A DNA stretch of 29,315 nucleotides from Proteobacteria bacterium UBA1148 (GTDB lineage Bacteria > Pseudomonadota > Gammaproteobacteria > Steroidobacterales > Rariloculaceae), in contig DBZY01000032.1 in the NCBI GenBank assembly GCA_002311835.1, positions 21,117 through 50,431 of the forward strand, read 5' to 3'. The notes below the pieces were generated by a model. It was not told where the DNA came from. It saw only the letters and a program-made list of their open reading frames with translations, and did no database searches. Every line of letters begins with the position of its first letter. Positions within the stretch are counted from its first letter, which is position 1. A program made the translations under genes and the position numbers. Of the stretch, positions 25,023 to 29,315 are shown piece by piece.

Positions 25023-26316
25023 GCCACACACGCCCACTGACAGTGCTCGAGATATACAGCTCACCATCTGGGCCCTGCGCAATACCCGTTGGTCGATGTA
25101 CAGCATCCCCTGGGGCCTCTAAAACGTCCGCTCCTTTAAAACCGTCAGCAAAAACCTCCCAATCCCTCCCAGGTACAGCGCCATCGAAAGGCACGAAGAC
25201 TACTTTGTAGCCCTCTTGAGGCAATGGTGCTCGATTCCAAGAGCCATGAAAAACGATGAACGCTCCATCCCGGAAGCGCGCTGGAAACTGTTCCCCCGTA
25301 TAGAACATCATGTCGTTCGGTGCCCAGTGCCCTGGAAAGCTGGCTATAGGTTCTTCATAGAGGTTTGATTCGACTCCTTTCGTCCCATCACCACCATACT
25401 CTGGCGCAAGGATCCTCTTATTCTGATAATGATCGTAATAGGTGAATGGCCAACCGTAATTGCCATTCTCACTCAGGATGTGCATCTCCTCAGCAGGCAG
25501 TTCTGCGCTCTCCTCAACCGTAAAATATTCAGGGTATAGCGCGAACAACGCGTCACGGCCATGAGTTAAAAAATAGAGTCTCTGATGCACTGCACTCCAC
25601 TCAATAGCCATTGCATTACGAATACCTGAAGCAAACTGTGAACCATGGACTCCTTGACGCTGATCCACCTCATCAGCATCAAAGCGCCACACACCTGCCT
25701 GAACTTCGCTATGAGGGCAAGGATTCTGACCTGGCGATCCACGCGTTCGAAACTCCTCCATGCAAGCATTAGAGGGAGCCCCAACATTTACATAGATATT
25801 ATGATCATCATCAATCGCAAATGTTTTAGCCTCATGAAGCCGTTGTTCGGGGAATCCTCCCACCACAATACTGGGCACTGCAGAAGGAACTATCTCATCG
25901 CCTTCAAACGCGAACCGATACACTTCTGTTTTGGAGCCGTAATAGAGGTGGCCATCATGGAACTGTAGTGCGGTACCTGGTATATCGGTTGCAAAACGCT
26001 CAATGACATCGGCAACACCATCCTTATCAGTATCCATCATAGCGACGATGCCCATATTAGAGCCACGCCCGAGCCGGACGGTCAATGCGTAATACACCAC
26101 CCCATCATCACGCACAGTTATGTGTCGACCATAACCAGCGATATCAGCAAAAACCGTAGCTCGAAATCCCAAGGGCACCTGCATACCGAGCTCTTGGTCA
26201 GCCGCCACGGAAGTGTCTACCGAATAGCGGCTACTTACTTCCTCAGCTAAGAGCTCGCCAGTATGGATGTACCCAAGGCCCACCAGAGCGAATACAACAA
26301 AATCCCTTATCTGCAT
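25000..26316 (-). CDS. PQQ-dependent sorbosone/sugar dehydrogenase family protein
   Basis: The 438-residue product starts with a signal peptide (MQIRDFVVFALVGLGY) and continues as a beta-propeller of the L-sorbosone/soluble glucose dehydrogenase family. Visible marks are GYGRHITVRDDGVVYY, FATDIPGTALQFHDGHLYYG, ASGIRNAMAIEW, NGNYGWPF, FYTGEQFPARFRDGA and VFHGSWNR. Such enzymes oxidise sugars or aldehydes in the periplasm with PQQ and pass electrons to cytochromes. I chose the ATG at 26316 because AGAGG lies 6 bases upstream. Another ATG at 26349 overlaps the preceding stop codon (TAATG) and would add 11 charged residues before the signal. The cytochrome lipoprotein follows directly. No PQQ synthesis genes are in the window, and the substrate is unknown. 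Confidence 0.87.
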   Translation of the reverse strand: MQIRDFVVFALVGLGYIHTGELLAEEVSSRYSVDTSVAADQELGMQVPLGFRATVFADIAGYGRHITVRDDGVVYYALTVRLGRGSNMGIVAMMDTDKDGVADVIERFATDIPGTALQFHDGHLYYGSKTEVYRFAFEGDEIVPSAVPSIVVGGFPEQRLHEAKTFAIDDDHNIYVNVGAPSNACMEEFRTRGSPGQNPCPHSEVQAGVWRFDADEVDQRQGVHGSQFASGIRNAMAIEWSAVHQRLYFLTHGRDALFALYPEYFTVEESAELPAEEMHILSENGNYGWPFTYYDHYQNKRILAPEYGGDGTKGVESNLYEEPIASFPGHWAPNDMMFYTGEQFPARFRDGAFIVFHGSWNRAPLPQEGYKVVFVPFDGAVPGRDWEVFADGFKGADVLEAPGDAVHRPTGIAQGPDGELYISSTVSGRVWRVEYTGN

Positions 26317-26348
26317 GTACATCCTCTTTGAAAATATTTCTCGTCTCA

Positions 26349-27074
26349 TTAGACGACTTTTTGATATCGAGCCTGAGTTATCTGGGCGAGTATTGCAATT
26401 GCAATTTCCGCGGGGGAACGCCCACCCAGTGGCAACCCAACTGGCCCGTATATGCGCGCAAGCCTCTTGCCATCAAAGCCTCTTTCACCGAGACGTTCCA
26501 GCCGTTTAGCGTGGTTCTTTTTACTGCCTAGTGCACCGATATAAAATGCGTCAGATTCAAGTGCTGCTTGAAGCGCCGGTTCGTCAATTTTAGCATCATG
26601 ACTAAGCGTAACAACGGCACTACGAGAGTCCAAAGAGAGTTTTGGCATCACTTCATGAGGCCACTCATTCACAATCTTAACGCTTGGAAATCTTTCGATA
26701 GAGGCAAATGCCGATCTAGGATCTATCAAACAAACCTCATATCCAGCCAGATGGGCCATGGGGATTAACTTCTGGGCAATATGAACGGCGCCTATTATGA
26801 AAAGCCGAGGTGGCGGTGATAGTGTTTGTATTAGATATCGTTGCCCACCTATCTCGGCAGCCTGAGCATCATCCCGAGCAAGAGCACCCTGCGACCGCTC
26901 CAGCAATTCTCTAGAAATCTCAGAATCGATACTTTTTCTAACCCCCTCTTCCAACTTGTATGCACCGACGCGGTCAACCAAAAACTGCTCCCCATCGGCT
27001 AAGTTACGTACTAAAACCACGGCTCGTGCTTCTAGACCCGCCTCAATGAGAGCTGCGAGAACGTTCTGCTTCAC
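26349..27074 (-). CDS. XdhC-family protein, Rossmann-domain subunit
   Basis: The 241-residue protein carries the C-terminal XdhC domain: RLFIIGAVHIAQK near residues 90-102 is a nucleotide-binding loop, followed by CLIDPRSAF, VVTLSHDAKID, YIGALGSKKNH and GPVGLPLGGRSPAEIAIAILAQI. XdhC-type proteins bind molybdenum cofactor and help its sulfuration and insertion into xanthine dehydrogenase-family enzymes. The start is a GTG at 27074 whose sequence GTGA overlaps the stop of the preceding gene by 4 bases; the frame is open to 27131 but the longer form would extend 19 residues into that gene. The N-terminal XdhC half is made by the preceding gene, so the two probably form one complex. No molybdenum hydroxylase gene is nearby. 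Confidence 0.88.
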   Translation of the reverse strand: MKQNVLAALIEAGLEARAVVLVRNLADGEQFLVDRVGAYKLEEGVRKSIDSEISRELLERSQGALARDDAQAAEIGGQRYLIQTLSPPPRLFIIGAVHIAQKLIPMAHLAGYEVCLIDPRSAFASIERFPSVKIVNEWPHEVMPKLSLDSRSAVVTLSHDAKIDEPALQAALESDAFYIGALGSKKNHAKRLERLGERGFDGKRLARIYGPVGLPLGGRSPAEIAIAILAQITQARYQKVV

Positions 27075-27421
27075 TCCACCCGTTCCACCAAGACTTCGAT
27101 CTCGCCTCCACAGGCTAAACCCACTTCCCAAGCTTCGTCGTTAGTAACACCAAACTTAAGTATCGCTTGCTGCCCAGTCTTAATGACTTTTTTCGCCGCC
27201 GTGATGACAGCACCTTCGACACAACCTCCGGACACTGAACCTTCAAAAATACCGTCCTCAGCAATAACAAGATTACTGCCAACAGGACGTGGAGAAGAAC
27301 CCCAGGTCCGAACGACTGTAGCAATCGCAATGCTTTTCCCTGCATCACACCACTCAAGCGCTATACGTAATACATCTTGAGGATCACGGAGATATTTCGC
27401 CTCCATCGAGGTGAAGCTCAT
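27071..27421 (-). CDS. XdhC/CoxI N-terminal domain protein
   Basis: The 116-residue product is a stand-alone XdhC/CoxI N-terminal domain. WGSSPRPVGS (40-49), GSVSGGCVEG (61-70, with the conserved Cys) and GLACGGEIEV (101-110, with a second Cys) are the family signatures. In full-length XdhC this domain precedes the Rossmann domain, which here is the next gene. Both junctions of this gene are 4-base overlaps: ATGA with the upstream small gene and GTGA with the downstream gene. This pattern indicates coupled translation and equal amounts of product. It probably takes part in molybdenum cofactor handling, but the client enzyme is not encoded in this window. Confidence 0.88.
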   Translation of the reverse strand: MSFTSMEAKYLRDPQDVLRIALEWCDAGKSIAIATVVRTWGSSPRPVGSNLVIAEDGIFEGSVSGGCVEGAVITAAKKVIKTGQQAILKFGVTNDEAWEVGLACGGEIEVLVERVE

Positions 27422-27708
27422 ATTTGTTCTCGCTCACTATCAGTCTCGTCTTCCTTGGCACCGGTTCCCTCCAATGCTTCACGCGCCACTGATTTTGTCC
27501 ATCTTACAAAGTGCCAAAGCTGGTCTATGACCCGCGGGGAGTTTGCTTGCTGAAACGTCTGATCCTTAATTTTTTCGAGCGCACCTTGATAGCGCGTCAC
27601 CTGGATCTCCAGACGCTCGATCTCATCAGCAGCCTCTTTAGACGCATTGGCATCCGGCCCAGTGTCAACTACACCCTCTCGTAGTCGTGCGATCAACTCA
27701 CTACTCAT
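27418..27708 (-). CDS. Small hypothetical coiled-coil protein, first gene of the XdhC operon
   Basis: The 96-residue protein is rich in charged residues. Residues about 20-50 (ASKEAADEIERLEIQVTRYQ) look like a coiled coil, followed by a Trp-containing block (QLWHFVRWTKSVAREALEG) and a very acidic end. The opening resembles short phage-type proteins that begin IARLREG and contain AADEIERL, but I cannot assign a function. The ATG at 27708 has no clear ribosome site. The stop overlaps the next ATG (ATGA), which argues strongly that it is a real gene translated together with the XdhC pair. It diverges from a DUF6152 gene across 60 bases. Confidence 0.65.
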   Translation of the reverse strand: MSSELIARLREGVVDTGPDANASKEAADEIERLEIQVTRYQGALEKIKDQTFQQANSPRVIDQLWHFVRWTKSVAREALEGTGAKEDETDSEREQI

Positions 27709-27734
27709 AATTTATCTACGGAGATACGTAACGA

Positions 27735-27740
27735 TATAAT
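27735..27740 (+). promoter_or_regulatory. -10 box for the second DUF6152 gene
   Basis: A perfect TATAAT lies 28 bases before the ATG of the DUF6152 gene. The -35 position 17 bases upstream (TTATCT at 27712-27717) is weak. The 60-base gap is shared with the divergent XdhC operon, so its promoter must overlap this region. Confidence 0.4.
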
Positions 27741-27768
27741 CCCTAATTCTATACAAGGACTCGACGAT

Positions 27769-28788
27769 ATGTGCAGACACTTCTTATTTCTTTGCCGTTT
27801 GATATTACCCACCCTGCCGTGTCTCGTGGTGGCGCATCATGGTTTTGACCCACATTACGACCGGAATCAAGCAGTATTAATTGAGGGAACGATAACCAAG
27901 TTCGAGTATGTCAACCCTCATTCTTTTGTCTATGTAGAAGTCAAAAATGATGAGGGTACGGTAGAACACTGGTGTGAGATGCAAGCTAGTTCCCAGCTAC
28001 GCATCAAAGGGATATATCCAGACTTGCTAAAAATTGGCGCTCCTATCCGAATCGAAGGTTTTCAAGCAAGGCGCGACCCTCTGGGCTGCGAATTCGGCCG
28101 AGGCTACCTAGCAGATGGCGCTGTATTGAACTTGCGCACTGGCAGCGGAGGTAGCCTATTCTCACCTCCTTTGCAAAATGCTGGTTCCACATCTATTTTC
28201 GGAACCTGGTTCAGAAAGTCCTTCCCCGGAGCCGGCACTGATCCTAATACTAGGGACTTCCTGACAGTTGCTGGCGTAGATGCGGATCTCGCTAACGACC
28301 CCCTTGTGTCTAATCCTGTCTACCAATGCAGCCCTGTGAGCCCGATCCGCGCTTGGTCACAGCCCGGTCTACCTACAGAAATTCGTGATGAGGGAGATAA
28401 AATCATCATCCACCACGAATTCATGGATACCGTGCGTGTTATACATTTAAATCTCAGTGCGCACCCTAACGACACCCCTCGTACTGAGATGGGCCATTCG
28501 ATCGGCCATTTTGAAGATGAAGACTTGTTGGTTCACACAGCAATGTTTTCCGAGGGAGTCGCCAGATCCAATTTCGTGCGAACTACTGATTTTCAGCTTA
28601 CCGAACGATTTCACATCAACCGCCAAAATAGTGATCTCGAGGTGATATGGACCGCTGTGGATCCCGAGTATTATAAAAAACCATTAGAGGGTTCACGGAT
28701 TCTCGTCCGAACAAGCCTATCGCTGGGAAATTATGACTGCGTCCCCGGTACTGGTCACGGTGCACAGATGGATCCTAACTTAGGGTAA
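27769..28788 (+). CDS. Exported DUF6152-family protein (copy 2)
   Basis: The 339-residue product has a signal peptide (hydrophobic residues 5-22, ending LVVAHHG). The mature N-terminus, AHHGFDPHYD then EGTITKFEYVNPHSFVYVEV, is a textbook DUF6152 start. It is a relative of the protein encoded at 13712, with which it shares AHHG, the NPH motif and a RVIH segment in the beta-rich C-terminal half, but the two are divergent paralogues rather than recent copies. AAGGA lies about 9 bases before the ATG and TATAAT further upstream. Its end overlaps the end of the converging FAH-family gene by 14 bases. The function is unknown; a periplasmic location is likely. Confidence 0.8.
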   Translation: MCRHFLFLCRLILPTLPCLVVAHHGFDPHYDRNQAVLIEGTITKFEYVNPHSFVYVEVKNDEGTVEHWCEMQASSQLRIKGIYPDLLKIGAPIRIEGFQARRDPLGCEFGRGYLADGAVLNLRTGSGGSLFSPPLQNAGSTSIFGTWFRKSFPGAGTDPNTRDFLTVAGVDADLANDPLVSNPVYQCSPVSPIRAWSQPGLPTEIRDEGDKIIIHHEFMDTVRVIHLNLSAHPNDTPRTEMGHSIGHFEDEDLLVHTAMFSEGVARSNFVRTTDFQLTERFHINRQNSDLEVIWTAVDPEYYKKPLEGSRILVRTSLSLGNYDCVPGTGHGAQMDPNLG

Positions 28789-29315
28789 TTTCGAGAATAT
28801 CGAGACCCTCAATACCTCCTCTTAAACGATCTCCCCTCACAACAGGACTAACACCTGCTGGTGTTCCGGTGAAAATGAGATCTCCGGGTTGGAGTTCAAA
28901 AAACCCAGAAAGACATTGGATGATCTCAGGAATCCCCCAGATCATCTGTGCTAGATCGCCATCCTGGCGAGTCTCTCCGTTTACCTCAAGCCAGATGCGT
29001 CCACGCTCTAGATGTCCCGCATCCACCGCCGGATGCACTGCACTAATTGGTGCAGATTGATCAAAACTCTTGGATAAAGCCCAAGGTTGACCGTGTTTTT
29101 TTGCGTGCGCCTGAAGATCGCGACGCGTCATATCAAGACCTACGGCATACCCGTAAATAATATCTCTGGCAGCGTTTGCTTTAATTAGAGCACCTGGCGC
29201 TCCAATCGCTACAACTAACTCAATCTCATAATGAAAGTTTTCGGTAGCTGGAGGATATTTGACCTTGCTACCGTTTGGCACGAGTGCATCTGGGGGCTTC
29301 ATAAAGAAAACTGGT
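28775..29315 (-). CDS. Fumarylacetoacetate hydrolase-family protein, N-terminus cut by the right edge
   Basis: The frame runs off the right edge: before the first visible Met the codons read PVFF, giving PVFFMKPPDAL, the usual N-terminal segment of this family, so perhaps 15-40 residues are missing. The metal ligands are visible: two Glu in HYEIELVVAIG and an Asp in GLDMTRRDLQ. The C-terminal GDLIFTGTPAGVSPV is also characteristic. Family members hydrolyse C-C bonds in acylpyruvates (fumarylpyruvate, fumarylacetoacetate) or decarboxylate oxaloacetate. The short form and the motif set best fit the acylpyruvase/fumarylpyruvate hydrolase group, but the substrate is not certain. Confidence 0.9.
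   Translation of the reverse strand, partial: PVFFMKPPDALVPNGSKVKYPPATENFHYEIELVVAIGAPGALIKANAARDIIYGYAVGLDMTRRDLQAHAKKHGQPWALSKSFDQSAPISAVHPAVDAGHLERGRIWLEVNGETRQDGDLAQMIWGIPEIIQCLSGFFELQPGDLIFTGTPAGVSPVVRGDRLRGGIEGLDILEITLS

Noticed and set aside
27075..27131. Longer N-terminus for the XdhC Rossmann protein
   Set aside because: It is out-of-frame reading of the XdhC-N gene; the GTGA overlap marks the better start.
26349..27421. The two XdhC genes as one gene broken by a frameshift
   Set aside because: The junction is a clean 4-base stop-start overlap, both parts are complete domains, and stand-alone halves are known in the family.

Overview
The window looks like ordinary chromosome of a gammaproteobacterium outside the Enterobacterales, probably an uncultured or marine oligotroph. 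This is inferred from content: a gamma-type PurB, a purB/nudJ/mnmA neighbourhood, an 891-residue AcnA, a fused ThrA, a TatD-subtype DNase, a DUF4389 protein, and several exported PQQ, Tat and cytochrome c proteins with two DUF6152 proteins. GC content is moderate. I see no insertion sequence, prophage, CRISPR array, rRNA or tRNA. No gene-free stretch exceeds 300 bases; the longest are about 276 bp (13436-13711) and 232 bp (20448-20679).

Positions 1-9040 are housekeeping: fumC (minus) diverges from purB, then come nudJ, mnmA and acnA. Right after acnA lies a short dead remnant of a sirtuin deacylase gene whose conserved Arg codon has become a stop. A DUF4389 membrane protein and tatD follow as a divergent pair. 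Positions 9045-13435 hold a compact minus-strand unit, thrA-thrC-NERD protein, with no thrB between thrA and thrC.

Positions 13712-18302 hold a DUF6152 secreted protein and rpe (both minus), a Tat-exported lactonase (plus) and a Tat-exported amidase (minus). Positions 18436-20447 are a TetR regulator and a DHA2-type MFS efflux pump in one minus-strand unit, with a likely operator overlapping the regulator's -10 box. A 78-residue SEC-C plus membrane-helix protein and an orphan YbbP-type ABC permease follow.

Positions 23610-27768 are the most distinctive part. A diheme cytochrome c converges on a five-gene minus-strand operon whose cistrons overlap or abut: a small coiled-coil protein, XdhC N-terminal domain protein, XdhC Rossmann-domain protein, sorbosone-type PQQ dehydrogenase, and a monoheme cytochrome c lipoprotein. 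This suggests a periplasmic dehydrogenase/cytochrome module coupled to a cofactor-handling XdhC pair, with no molybdenum hydroxylase nearby. The window ends with a second DUF6152 gene and the C-terminal part of a fumarylacetoacetate hydrolase-family enzyme running off the right edge.
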